Shown here piece after piece: positions 22,679 to 34,446 of a DNA stretch of 64,000 bases. Positions within the stretch are counted from its first letter, which is position 1. Each line of letters starts with the position of its first letter. This DNA is from Zancudomyces culisetae (Eukaryota > Kickxellomycota > Harpellomycetes > Harpellales > Legeriomycetaceae), in assembly GCA_001969505.1 (NCBI GenBank), contig LSSK01000518.1, positions 1 to 64,000 on the forward strand, given 5' to 3'. The position numbers and the translations under genes are program-made. The notes under the pieces were generated by a model. That model made no database searches. It saw only the letters and a program-made list of their open reading frames with translations, and was not told the origin of the DNA.

Positions 22679-24741
22679 ATGGAGAAAGGGGAAAAAAGGG
22701 CCAGGCACGTCAATGTAGAGTAAGTAATTGTAATAATAAAGTAAAAAAAACAATTACATTTGGAGGGCTAGAGGCCAGACTGATAAAAATCAACTTACAA
22801 CATAGGGTGTTTGGGAAGATTATATGCAACAAATGTGGCGAAAGCTATGGATATGGTAGGGCTAGAAGTTATAAACTTATAAACTACGAGAAATAGCATG
22901 GTTTAGCTAAACTTTGGCCATCTAACCAAATAGAGAGATCAGGAATGAAATTGGAACAGCTGCATGGCGATTGTTACTATAATTTTACGTGTGCTAAATG
23001 TAATAACGGGGAGGACAAGTATGAGAGAACGCAGATTAGTTGGTAAGTCTACATGAATGGAGAATGGGTGTGAATAAGGGGGTGATGGGTTAGTATTCTG
23101 CATTCTTCAAGTGTGCAAATTTAAGCGATCAGAAGAGTTAAAATGTATTAATAACGATCATAGGGTGCAGGCAGTGCATTTAATTATGTACCACTTGAAA
23201 ATGGAAGAGCCAGAAAAGAAGTATTTCAAGTGGAAAGAAAACATATGTGCGAAATTTGACAAGTACTGGGATTATTTGATGCCAGAGAAGATCAGAACGC
23301 CAACGTGGCACAATACGGTAGCTGGATGTATTTCTACGCACAATGCGCTTTTCAAGTCGGGATTTGAGGAAACTCAGCAAAATGGATACTGGGCATTGGC
23401 GCATTTGGAAAAGCCATGCCGCGATGGATTTAGCAGTTCGACTCGACTTAAAGAAACAAACAAAGAGTTGAAAACAGGAATAAAATCGGAAGGAAAAGGA
23501 GGGGTGAATGGTTCTGGAACGGGAGCAAATAGAAAGAAAAAAAAGAAGAGACCAAACACAGAAGGTGAGAAGGGTGGCGAGGAGGTCACATCGGGAAAAG
23601 TAAAAATATATTACGAAAGCGAAGGAAGCAGTATTGACGAGGATATCATTTTATCAGATGGCGAAGGCTGGTCTAGTGATAAAAGTGTGGAGGAGTATAA
23701 CCACAGTAAACAATTATTTATTCAGACATACACATACAAGAAGAGTGGAATAACTCAAAAATTAAGGTAAATTGATAAAAAATAGCATTTTCTTTATTTA
23801 AAAAAAGAGGGTTTAAGATAAATGAAGTCAAAAGCAATGTATGTGAAATACTACAATAGGAACGACTACAACTTACTAATTTAAAAAAGAAAATTTATCA
23901 GAATATAAAATACAATACTACAACAAATTAAAGATACAATACAATACAAGCGACAAGAACGAGAACAGAAACAACTATTGAAAATATGAACAAAGAAACA
24001 AGAGAAACACGTATCGCAAAACTGCGAGAAAGATTTGAAAAAACTAAAGAGAAAAGAAAAGCAAGAAAAAACACGCTGAAAGAAAGAACAAAAGACGATA
24101 TACAGCAAAACACAACATACGAGAGATCGTTTGCTAGAAGACTGTATGGATTAGATGTGGCTCACGAGGAGAAAGAGGCGAGAATTAGTGAATATTCGGG
24201 GATGAAGTTGTCTCGGATTATCTGGAGCTACACAATTGACGGGTTGAGGCAACCAGCGCGGCTAAAAATGCATAGCTACATAAAGGGTGTTAGAGCAGCA
24301 GGGCGGATAGAGTTTCGGTATGTTAAAAGCGAGGATTTACAGCAGATCAACGAAATGCTTGAAAATATATTTTGGCCAGGAATAGACATGTCAGACTCGC
24401 TTTCGACGCCCGAGTATTCAGTCGTCGCCACATATAATACATTTGTTATAGTTGGCTGTGCGTTCTTGTCTCCTATAGATTCATATCTATCATATATAGC
24501 AGTTCGGCCGGGTTGGGAATCGTGTGGGATAGCAAAGCACATGTTGTATTTATTAATCAAGTTGTCGCCAAGCAAAGACATTACGTTACATGTTTCAGTT
24601 ACCAACTCGAATGCACTGCTGTTGTATAATAAGTTTGGGTTTAAACCTGAGCAGTTTGTGGTTGGGTTTTACGATTCGTATTTCCCAGTAAACTCGTGGT
24701 TGTGTAGAGATGCATTTTTTATGAGACTTCGGTGTGTTTGA
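22679..24741 (+). CDS. KAT14: KAT14 (CSRP2BP) histone acetyltransferase homologue
   Basis: A GNAT-family protein; in animals KAT14 is an integral acetyltransferase subunit of the ATAC chromatin complex. Exons: 22679-22719, 22806-22855, 22934-23042, 23164-23766 and 23934-24741, all GT-AG and in phase, 536 residues. The N-terminal part has a zinc-finger-like unit (IICNKCGES and FTCAKCNNGEDKYER), then a winged-helix region (YFKWKENICAKFDKYW, TWHNTVAGC, NGYWALAHLEKP). A Lys/Gly and acidic linker follows, then a helix before the catalytic domain (ISEYSGMKLSRIIWSY) and the GNAT fold: FFWPGID-like IFWPGIDMSD, CGIAKHML as the acetyl-CoA loop, TLHVSVTNSNALLLYNKFGF and a FFMRLR end. Human KAT14 has 782 residues, so the middle is shortened. 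If the last intron is not used, a separate 251-residue GNAT protein would start at ATG 23986; conserved order of both halves favours one gene. Confidence 0.85.
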
Positions 24742-24910
24742 ATGAACATGTTTTATATATTATTTTCGATTAGGTTTTTTTTAATCATAAAACTTCAGAT
24801 GTTTACAACTACTTTTTTCCCTCGCTTATATCAATTGAAACAAATGCTAAATAAATAAAAATACATTAGTTAATTATTTGGTAAACAAATTTGTAAACAA
24901 AAAAAATATT

Positions 24911-24943
24911 CTAATGCACTAACAACAACAACAACAACAACAG
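24911..24943. repeat. (CAA)n microsatellite
   Basis: About seven CAA units in the spacer between KAT14 and PIGM, just before the PIGM start. The rest of the spacer (24742-24970) is AT-rich and holds nothing else recognised. Confidence 0.85.
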
Positions 24944-24970
24944 TAAAGTAAACTAAATGTTCAAACTAGA

Positions 24971-26583
24971 ATGGAAAAAACAACAAATATAAACAAAAAA
25001 CTTTTGGTATATGGAGCCGTCTTACGGCTAGCAATGCTGATTTTGGGCGAGTACCTAGATACAACAAAGACAACGTATACCGATATCGACTATTTTGTGT
25101 TTACGGACGCAAGTAGATATGTTTTCAACCTACAAAGTCCTTACCTCAGAGCAACCTATAGGTATACGCCACTTCTATCGTGGCTACTGGTTCCAAATAT
25201 TTTTGTTCACAAGGCATTTGGAAAATTACTATTTGTGGGTTTTGACCTAGCTATTGGTGTAGTTTTGGATTTGATTTTGGAAGAACGGATCGAAACGGCA
25301 AATCTGGTTGCAGCTACAAGGGGAGCTGAAAGAAAGGCACTTGGAGATCAGTACCAATCGATAAAAAATACAAACAGAATTGAAAACGAAAACAAAAGTA
25401 AAAGTAAAAGTAAAAGCAATAATGCCTACACATTACTGGAACCCAGTACTATTAGCACCAATAATGCGTGTGGCAAGATCAACAAGTCGGTTTATTTAGG
25501 GCTATGGCTATTAAATCCAATAGTTGCGAACATTTCGACTCGGGGAAACAGCGAGAGTATGATAAGCGTTGTGGTTTTGCTTTCACTATACTATTTCACA
25601 AGAAAGAGGTACGACTTATCAGCAGTACTTTTTGGACTTTCGGTGCATTTAAAAATATACCCAGCGGTGTATTGTGTACCGATTTTGGTAATCTTAGCGG
25701 GAGACAAGGCGTATGGATATTACGAGTTTCTGCCCAAAATATTCAACAAGAGACAATATAGGTTTGGAATTATAAGTTTTGGGGTGTTTATGGGTCTGAA
25801 TGCTTTGATGTACATGATAAATGGTCATGAATTTCTCTCAGAAGCCTTGCTTTATCACTTTTCACGAAAGGATCACCGCCACAACTTTTCGGTTTGGTTT
25901 TTATCAATCTATCAACTGTACAACTCACCCTCCATCAAACTGTACAGCTTGTTGTTTTCCTTCTTGCCACAGCTATTCACTGTGATATTGGTAGGGATCA
26001 AGTTTGGAAACGATTTGTATTTTGCAGCATTTTGTCAAACTTTTGTGTTTGTGATTTTCAACAAGGTTTATACTGCTCAGGTAAGTCTTTTTTAATTTTT
26101 TTTTGGGGGGGGGCGGGGAGGTTGTAGTTGGATTTATGGGTAGTGTATTATTTATTCATTTATTTACACATTTACGATTGCTATGGTATAGTATTTCATG
26201 TGGTTCTTTAGCTTTTTGCCTATAATATTTCCATTTACCAACATTAAATTGAGATACAAGGGGATCTTTTTGATTCTACTTTGGATAGCTTCACAGGTAA
26301 TAACTGCATATACATACTAATATAAATTATACATTATAAACTATACATTTACACATTTACGTATACTTTATCGTCACTACATTGTTGAAAGTAATACTAA
26401 AAATGCATAAAATATTAGGCATACTACTTGAATATTGCAAACCAGTTTGAAAACATGGGAATGAATGTATTGTACGAGCTATGGGTTTCGAATATCATTT
26501 TATTTGTTTCAAATGTGTATATTTTGATAGAGTTGATTAATAACCAAAACATTATACCCATTGACAAAATCAAGATTGCATAG
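24971..26583 (+). CDS. PIGM: GPI mannosyltransferase I (PIG-M / Gpi14)
   Basis: Adds the first mannose (alpha-1,4, from dolichol-phosphate-mannose) to the GPI precursor in the ER membrane. Exons: 24971-26080, 26192-26296 and 26419-26583, in phase, 459 residues, close to family length. Multi-pass protein with the family N-terminus: TDIDYFVFTDASRYV (DxD-like catalytic loop between the first membrane segments), SPYLRATYRYTPLLSWLL, then GLWLLNPIVANISTRGNSES and HLKIYPAVY. The short exons encode YFMWFFSFLPIIFPF and the last membrane segments. A low-complexity Lys/Ser/Asn insert (about residues 110-155, from an AAAAGT repeat) enlarges a loop. The start is the first ATG. GPI-type surface proteins in this window (4.2 and 21.7 kb) would be its kind of client. 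Confidence 0.93.
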
Positions 26584-26901
26584 AATAAAAGCGTTTTACT
26601 CTTTTTTTTTCACTTTATAAAGCATGTTTATATATTTTTTTGTACAATGTACCAATTACAGAGGAGGTATAGTACAAAAGTACATGTATATTTTAATTTG
26701 GTCCTCAGATCAAATAAATTGTATAAAAAAAAATTTTTTTTTATAAAGAAAAATTTTAGGTATTTAATATATTGCTAGTAAAAGTAGAAAAATAAAAGTA
26801 GACGTAGACGTATATATAGTAAAAAAAAAAAGCTAGTAAATAACCAAATAATAGTTCACTTGATTTTAGACTTGCAAAAATATAACATACAAAAAGTAGA
26901 A
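26584..26901. other. Spacer before the URB1-like gene
   Basis: AT-rich with T and A homopolymers near 26730 and 26820. No coding signal. Non-ATG codons extend the downstream frame left to about 26860, but the first ATG is at 26902. Confidence 0.6.
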
Positions 26902-29900
26902 ATGGTAAATGACCGGGGAAAAGAAAAGCGAAAGGTAAATGCATTTACAAGTGAAAATGAAGTGTCTATACAAGACAACCTGTTTAGGAAACGAGCTAAA
27001 CCAGAAACACCAACCAAATCCAAATCAAAATCAAAATCCGAATCCAAAACTACGATAGAAGATAATAGCAATAATACAGTAGTGGTGGGAAATACCGCAT
27101 TCAAAAGTCAAACAAAGAGAAATGAAACAAAAAAGGGGGAAATAAAAAGCGGTAGAGATATAGAGGCGGTTTTCAGCGCACAAAGTGTGGATTTGTTGGA
27201 GGTGGAAAAAGTTATTGAATTTTTGACGCAAATTGTACAAGAGCGTGAACAATTGGCAAAGGGTAATGGCGTTATTGATGATGAAGCTGAAGAAAGTAAA
27301 GATAATAAAAATATGGAGCTTGGCGAGTTGCGGATAGAATACGAGAGAAAAATGAGGATAGTTTATGATTGGGAGAAACAGAGCAACAGCACAGGTAGTA
27401 GTGGTGGTAATAACAGCAGCAATTCTGGCAGATTTGATTCGTTGTTTAAGCATTGGACGGAAACAAGCAGTCCACAAGAAGGTGGGCGAAATATCAAGGT
27501 AGAAAGTGGGGATATTAAGAGATCGGTTATCCGGGTGATAACGATACTGTTGAAGGTGGTCGATTCGGAGGTATTGCTTGAGGATTGTGGAAACAAGATG
27601 GTGAGGCGAATAGTGAGAGAGAAACTCAGGGATATTATTGAGCCAGATCAACAGCATTATTATAACCAAGGTAAAGGTCAAGATCAAGGTCAAGATCAGA
27701 ATCAGGAAAAACGAGCGCTTGAGCAACAATTACAAAGAATTAGTGCAAACAAGACAAGAGCAAAGAGAATTGAGGGAGTATACTATAAATTGATAGAAAA
27801 CATGATAGAATTTCAAAAAGGAAAATATGCGAATGAGCTATATTCGTTGATACAATGGAAGTTAATGCAGACATCTAGTGGAAGTGGGTATATAAATATG
27901 GGAAAGATTAGAATATGGAGTAAATTGATTGAGTACTTGAATGTGGAAAACAAAACCAAGTTGATGAATGATAAAAAGTTTTCTGGGGGAATGTTGATAA
28001 CACTATTATCAATACCACCAAAGACAAATAAAGAAAAAAGCGAAGAAAAAAGTGAAGGAAAGGGTGAAGGTGAGGCAGAAGACGGTAAAAAATTGAATAA
28101 TGAAAACATTGAAAGAGTAATCGAATTAATAAAAAGGATAAAAAAACATATATTGATGGACGAGAGAATTAAGAGATGGGAAAAGACCAAGTTTTTCCAT
28201 TACAACATTAACGATCAGTTGATAAAAGTTATGGAAATGGATTTAAGTGAACAACAACAACAACAACAACAACAGCAACAAAAAGAAGGAGAAAAAGAGA
28301 AGGAGTTGAGACAATTTTGTATAGAAACACTTGAAGAAACAGTTTATGGAAAGTATAGAGTATATGATAAGGAAAAAAACAAGCGAGAAATTATGGAATT
28401 ACTAGTTACAAAGTTAAAATGGGTATTTGGTAGAAATGATGTGATGGGAATGCAGCTGATAATCAGGATTTTGGAAAACTATACAACTACAGATAATAAC
28501 AATCCTGGTAGTGGTAGTGGTAGTGATAAAGATAAAGATAGAGATAGAGATAGAGATAGAGATAGAGAGGGTGGATTGATGATCAAGGAGTATATAATGG
28601 CAGCGAGTAGTTTTGGGGTATTTGAAATTGATGTGAAAACAGTGACAACAAGATACTTGGCAAGTATGTGGTTCATTTTGAAGATTATGCAGACGAGAAA
28701 GACGATCAAGGGAGATAAAGTTGATTCTAACGATTACCTTTATGGTATATTCAACAAAAACATATTGAGCCGAGGAATTCAAAACCACAACAGTCCATTG
28801 ATTCAGTATTTTTCGTTCCAGGTGCTTTGCAACAGTTTAAACAGCATGAGCAACCAAGAAAATAACGACGTTGCGTCAATGATACAGATGCAAATGCAAC
28901 AGCGGATTCCAGAGTGGAATGTAGTATTGAGTGTTTATAGAGCACAGATAAACAACATTACCAAGAAGTCGTTACAAAATTCAAATCCAAATTCAAATTC
29001 AAATCCAAATTCAAATTCAAATCCAAATTCAAATTCAAATTCAAATTCAAATGGCGAAAACGTGAATTTGATGCTATTGGAAATCACAAGTCGAGTAGTT
29101 AAAGAATATGCAGCTAATTTTAGTGAATGGATAATCCAAAGTAAATTTGAAATGGTAAAGCTGGTTCAGGACGTTACAATGCTTTATAGCCAATCTTATT
29201 TGAGACAGGATAAACAGCTGGACTATGTATCTTTGATTCTTGTCAATATTCTCAATAGTATTTTATTGGTAAATAATCGCAAATCGAGTATAAAATCGAA
29301 TTTGAAATCCGAAATACCTCTGCTTGTTGATCTTTACATTTCCACAGCAAACAATAACAGTGTTGTTGGAAAATTATCAAGAAAACTATTGATTAAACAT
29401 CTTGTTGAACATCAATTTGTAGAGAATGAACAACAGGCTAAACTGTGGATAATTCCTGAACTTGGAATGATAAAACAAGTCTTTGGAGACTTTTTGTTGT
29501 TGGTACCGGATGATACCAGTTCTTTTAATATTTACCACGATGCTATTAAACAACAAGATAATGGTATCAACTTGTTTAAATCATCCAACTTGCAAATATT
29601 AAAGAATGGTGATAATGATAATGATAAAGATAAAGATAACGATTCTTCCAGTATTGAAAAAAGAAAATCTGATTTAAATGATATTGGAATGTTTATACTC
29701 TTGAAACATCTTTATAAAACTGTTGAAACATTTAACAGCGACAATAACAACAAAGACGATGCTGAAAGAAAGACTAGTTGTAGAAACATGTTTTCATATC
29801 TTGCAAGCGTATTAATCAAATATTTTACTACTACTAAAAGTAATCAGTCAAAACAGCTATTAAGATTGATAAAACATGATATTCCGAACATACTTTTATC

Positions 29901-31377
29901 ATTGTTGGCGAAAAGCAATTCAAGTAGCAATGGAAATCAAGATGTTTTGGAAATGTATAGACAGCAAGTAGAATGGATAGTTTTGGGATTGGAGAATTAC
30001 TTGGAACTGAGTAATAACAAGATTGAATTTCCTCATTTATCACTTGGTTCTTCATCACCTACCATTCAAAAGCATATCAAATCACTCGAAATACTGTTTA
30101 CAAACCAAATTAACTCTAAAGATGTTTACGTTCAGGATTTGAACTTGGATAAGATCATTGATAAATATATTCGTATTTCACTAGCCAGTACCAGCAATAG
30201 TGACATTTGGATACAGTATAAGAAAATAATCAAGATCTTGGGTACTCATAATGATGATGGCAATACAAATAATAACAGTTTACTACAGGCTTTATTCGTT
30301 CCTTTAATCCAACACATTGAACAAATAATCGACAAGAATAGGTTGGAGCTCATCTATATCGGAATCAATGCAGTTTTGTTATCATCCGCAAATACTAACC
30401 AGATCAGAAATGAACAAATAATTATTCAATTTGGACAACTTGTACTTTCTAGACTTGTTGATTATTATTGCGCCACTTTTAACAAGAATGGTAATGACAA
30501 CGAGAGAGTAACCATCATGGCTTTGATTTATAAAGTAATGAAATTCGACATTCAATTCAACATCAATCCTGACCAACTTTTGGTATTTCAACGCAAGTTA
30601 ATTGCGCAATTCAACACCAACACCAACACTAACACTAATAATTACAATTACAATTACAATGGTAACAGTGTCAATGTATTTATCAAAACTTTGTTACTTG
30701 GTAGTCACAATGATGGTTTTGGAATTGTCAGTCTAGTACTTGATATCCAAAACAAAGATATCATTGTCGATATTCTTGTAAACCTGAAACATTTGATTCC
30801 TAATTTCACCTTGACTAGTGTACAAACAACACACTCCACTGAACTATTGGAAAAAAGGCTTTTACAGCTAATTCGCGACTTGATAATCGAGAAACAGTCA
30901 GCTTTGCTTGAATCTCTCTTTGCCTCCGACATTGGATTGTTAAACAACCAATCTATTCTATCTCTACTGGTTGATTGTAGTAACACTCAAACCCAAACTC
31001 AAACTCAAACTCAAACTCAAACTCAAACTCAAACTCAATCAATGTTATCATTAGACATGCTACAACTGATAATCAAGGTATGTTTTGACTACAACAACAA
31101 CAATAACAACAACTCTTGTGTAAATAAAATTGCTTTTAAACGCGATATTTCGAATATCCTTACCATACAGCGTATACTGAAATTCATCAACCAATTTGAA
31201 TTACCCACACTCATTTCCGCTATTACTTTTAACTCGGATAATGACTGTTATTTGGATATCCTCTACTACTACCACAACCTACTTGAAGATTCTGTTGCCT
31301 GTTTAAATCTTGTAAAGAGTATTCAAAATCCAAAACTATATACCATTGTTATTGATAAGCTAAGTATTGAATCCACA

Positions 31378-31408
<31 letters not shown>

Positions 31409-34400
31409 ACAATATCGAACTGATTTTAACTCTACTTGAAAATATTATTCAGCTTGTTTCCAAAAATAACAACAACAATAACAACCAGGATTACTCGATT
31501 TTGCAATATAATCTTGGTTTCTGTCTTGAAAAACTTTATGCTTTTATTGTCAATCTTTCTCGTAAATATTCACCAACAAATGACAAGTCTACTTCTTTTT
31601 CGTCAACATCGTCAACATGTTCTTTTACGAATAAAATTCAAATTTTGATTTCTGATTATCTTGGTAAAGTCATTAATACTTTGGATATAAACACAATTCA
31701 AAAAGATATTACTTTTCTTGAAACAACCACCAAGCATGACAATGACAATGACAATGACAATGAGAATAATAGTGGTATTCATCTGTTGATTAATGGCATA
31801 TCTTGTACTCATTTTAAATCTATTCAACTCGTTTCCTCAATCTTGGTTTTATTACTTGATGTATTGGCACCATCACCCCCTTCTCTTCTCGATACCACTA
31901 CCACTACAACTACTACTACAAAATGTACGTTTATCAATGATCTAATCAATACAAATCCTTACATCCTTCTACTTTTAAACCAACAACAATCAACTATTCG
32001 TTATGAATTAATCAGCCTGCTAATCAATATTTACAAATTAACAATCCCAAAGACCACCACCACCACCACTACTACTACTACTACTAATCCTTCTATTGAT
32101 ATTGATATTGATATTGGAAATACTTTGATTCGTATTTTGTTTATGGCTTACTATGGGACTCGATCTCTATCTGATTGCTTGATCTATGACTTTGGCAAAT
32201 ACTTTGAATCCTCCACCAAAAACTCTCTACTCAATATTATCTCGTCTCATTTCCAAACTCAATCGTCACTAAACTCTATTGCTCTACAAACAATTTCTCA
32301 ATACTTTATTTACCACTACAACAACAACAACGACAATTACAATGACAGTAATGATGTCGAAGATGAAATGAATAATCCAGGCAATGGATTTAGTTCTCAC
32401 TATCTCGATTTGTTTAAAAATACAGATTTGGTTCAATCAATCCTGTTTAAACTCGACTACAGAAAGATAAAACGGTCTATATACACCAACTTTAATCCAG
32501 TTGATCAACTACTCTTCTCTTCTTCCAATACTATTGATGATACCAACAATACTCTCAACGATTCGGTCGGATACAATGATGATTACAATCTAGAGTTTTT
32601 GTTGAAACTTGCTACTATTGTTTTGCTGTATATCAAACTACAAATACAACCGGTTGTTGCTCAAGATACCTCGAGTCGCTCTACCCTTTTGAATAATCTT
32701 TGTTTGTTGATTGAAGAATTCTACAAATCAAACCTCCTTTGCGTTTTAATCATTCATCTCTCTAGTGATCATTTACCCTTGCGAAAGATGGCTTATTTCA
32801 ACTTGGATCTGTGTTTCCATAACCTAAATTCCCTTGTATTCCTATCTACCGAATCCAAAAACTCTTCTATTATTGTCAATGCTAACAACAATTCTAAATA
32901 CAAAAACCATTTACTATTATTACTATCTCATATTAAAAACTACAACTCGCCTTCTTCTTCCTCCTCTTCCTCCTCATCATCATCAACATTAATTGATAAA
33001 GACAACAATATGGATATAGATATGGATAAAGATGAAATCAAAACTACCTCGAATATTCAATCTGAGACTAAAACTGAGACTAAAACTGAAACTGAAACTG
33101 AATGTGTACCATTTACTAAACTACCTCACTTTTATTGCCTCCTATTTTGTGAATTCTCATCTATTCTCGTCAACAAAATTCACTCTCCTTTATACAAATT
33201 TACAAATCACTTTTTGCTACTCTATCCCTCCCTCGATTTCTCCAATGCCTACTATTTCCTCAATAACCTCATCTTATCCTATTCTCCAAACAACATCAAT
33301 AGCCCTATTGGTTTCAATCTTATCATCCAGTCTCTTAAATTCTACTACCAACAACGCCAACTGTTCCAAAAATCTTTTACTGTCCAACAACTCGTCTCTG
33401 CTTTACTTCCCTCTTCTTCTTCCTCTTCCTCTTCTTCTCTCTCTCTCTTCCCCTTCTCCTTCTCCTTCTCGTCCTCCTCCCATACTACCAATATTATTCC
33501 TTCTCATCATCAATCCCTTCTTTTATACAAATTATTCTTCAATTTATCTTGTGCAAACAACTCACTTTCTCTTTTCTCTGCTCTATTCGCTCGTGATGGT
33601 TGCCTTGCTTTCACTTTTCTCAATCTGTTCCCTCCTTCAGTTACCCCTTCCCCTTCCCCTTTCTCTTCTTCTTCTTCCTCTTCTTCTCCTTCCTCTTTGA
33701 TTAATCTCCTATATCTATCAAGATTATCCTTACGTTTCCTCCTAAACTCTCCCTTTGCTCTCTCATCACCATCATCCTCATCTCTCCCTCAATCTGTCCT
33801 TTTCTCTATTCAATCTGCCACTAAAACTCTTTCCTCTCTTCCTATCAACTCTAAACCATCTATCCTCTCTCTTGCCATCTTCCATTCAACCCTTGCCTCT
33901 CTCTATTCCTTGTTCAACATCCATTACACCACAAACTCTATCACCACTCCTTCTGCTCCTTCATCCCTCTCTACGTCCTCTACATCCTCTACCTTTGACC
34001 TCATCTCCCTTCTCTCCAAGGACTTGTTTATTCAAATTTACAACGCCTTTTCCGCTCACACAGCTACTACTACTCCCTTCTCCACTACTAATTCATCTCC
34101 CCCCTCACACAGCTTCTCTTTTGACTCTTTCCTTGAATTTATGTCAACTTGTACAAACTTTGATTCTATCACTTGTCTACTACTACCTTCCTCATCAACC
34201 ACAAAATCTACCAATATCAACCCCTCAATCTTTTCATCTCATGCTATTGATACCGACTTCAAAGTTGCCATCTATAACCACTATTACTCCTCCTGTTGCT
34301 TACTACTTTTCCACCTCTCTGTTATTTACCACTCTACTGACCCACTTTCCCCAAACTCTACTAACAACTCTGCAAACATTTGCTTACAATCATTTAAACT

Positions 34401-34446
34401 CGCCTTGAAATTTTACCCCGACTTGGCCAATTATCTTGCCAATTAA
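26902..34446 (+). CDS. URB1: URB1/NPA1-like 60S ribosome-assembly scaffold
   Basis: A very large (2514-residue) intronless helical-repeat protein, placed with the nucleolar Npa1/URB1 family, which organises early pre-60S particles with DEAD helicases and snoRNPs. Support: N-terminal helical region with LFKHWTE and IVREKLRDII, then a segment equivalent to the conserved URB1 passage where a Lys/Arg pair precedes TKFF (KRWEKTKFFHYNINDQL, about residue 425), and ILSRGIQNHNSPLIQYFSFQ (about residue 620), matching the family's 'ligated copy number one long repeat' pattern of L-rich helices. Yeast Npa1 is about 1760 residues; the excess is mostly homopolymer: poly-Gln, (TQ)n, poly-Asn, poly-Thr, Asp/Lys and Ser runs. 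The base composition shifts from purine-rich in the first half to pyrimidine-rich in the last 1.4 kb on the coding strand. The family call is probable, not certain; it is otherwise an ARM-like scaffold. Confidence 0.7.
28981..29051 (+). repeat. Coding tandem repeat (Asn/Ser/Pro)
   Basis: AATTCAAATCCA-type units repeat in tandem in frame inside the URB1-like gene and encode alternating Asn-Ser and Asn-Pro. The 3-base periodic structure means length changes stay in frame. Confidence 0.9.
30985..31038 (+). repeat. Coding tandem repeat (Thr-Gln)n
   Basis: About eight tandem ACTCAA units inside the URB1-like gene encode a Thr-Gln dipeptide run. Confidence 0.9.

Noticed and set aside
22660-22896. 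Open frame read from a GTG with an apparent extra zinc-binding cysteine pair
   Set aside because: It runs through two good introns. With ATG 22679 and splicing at 22720 and 22856 the conserved cysteines fall into one frame with the rest of KAT14.
22679-23766. ASH2-type PHD/winged-helix protein lacking its SPRY domain
   Set aside because: The winged-helix segment first suggested ASH2, but the wording of the whole region (FTCxxC-YER-W, YF-WKE-IC, TW-TVAGC) and the GNAT domain that follows match KAT14 far better.
33032-34408. Two long open frames overlapping the end of the URB1-like gene
   Set aside because: They arise from pyrimidine-rich sequence (Ser/Leu/Pro only) in a second frame and carry no domain.
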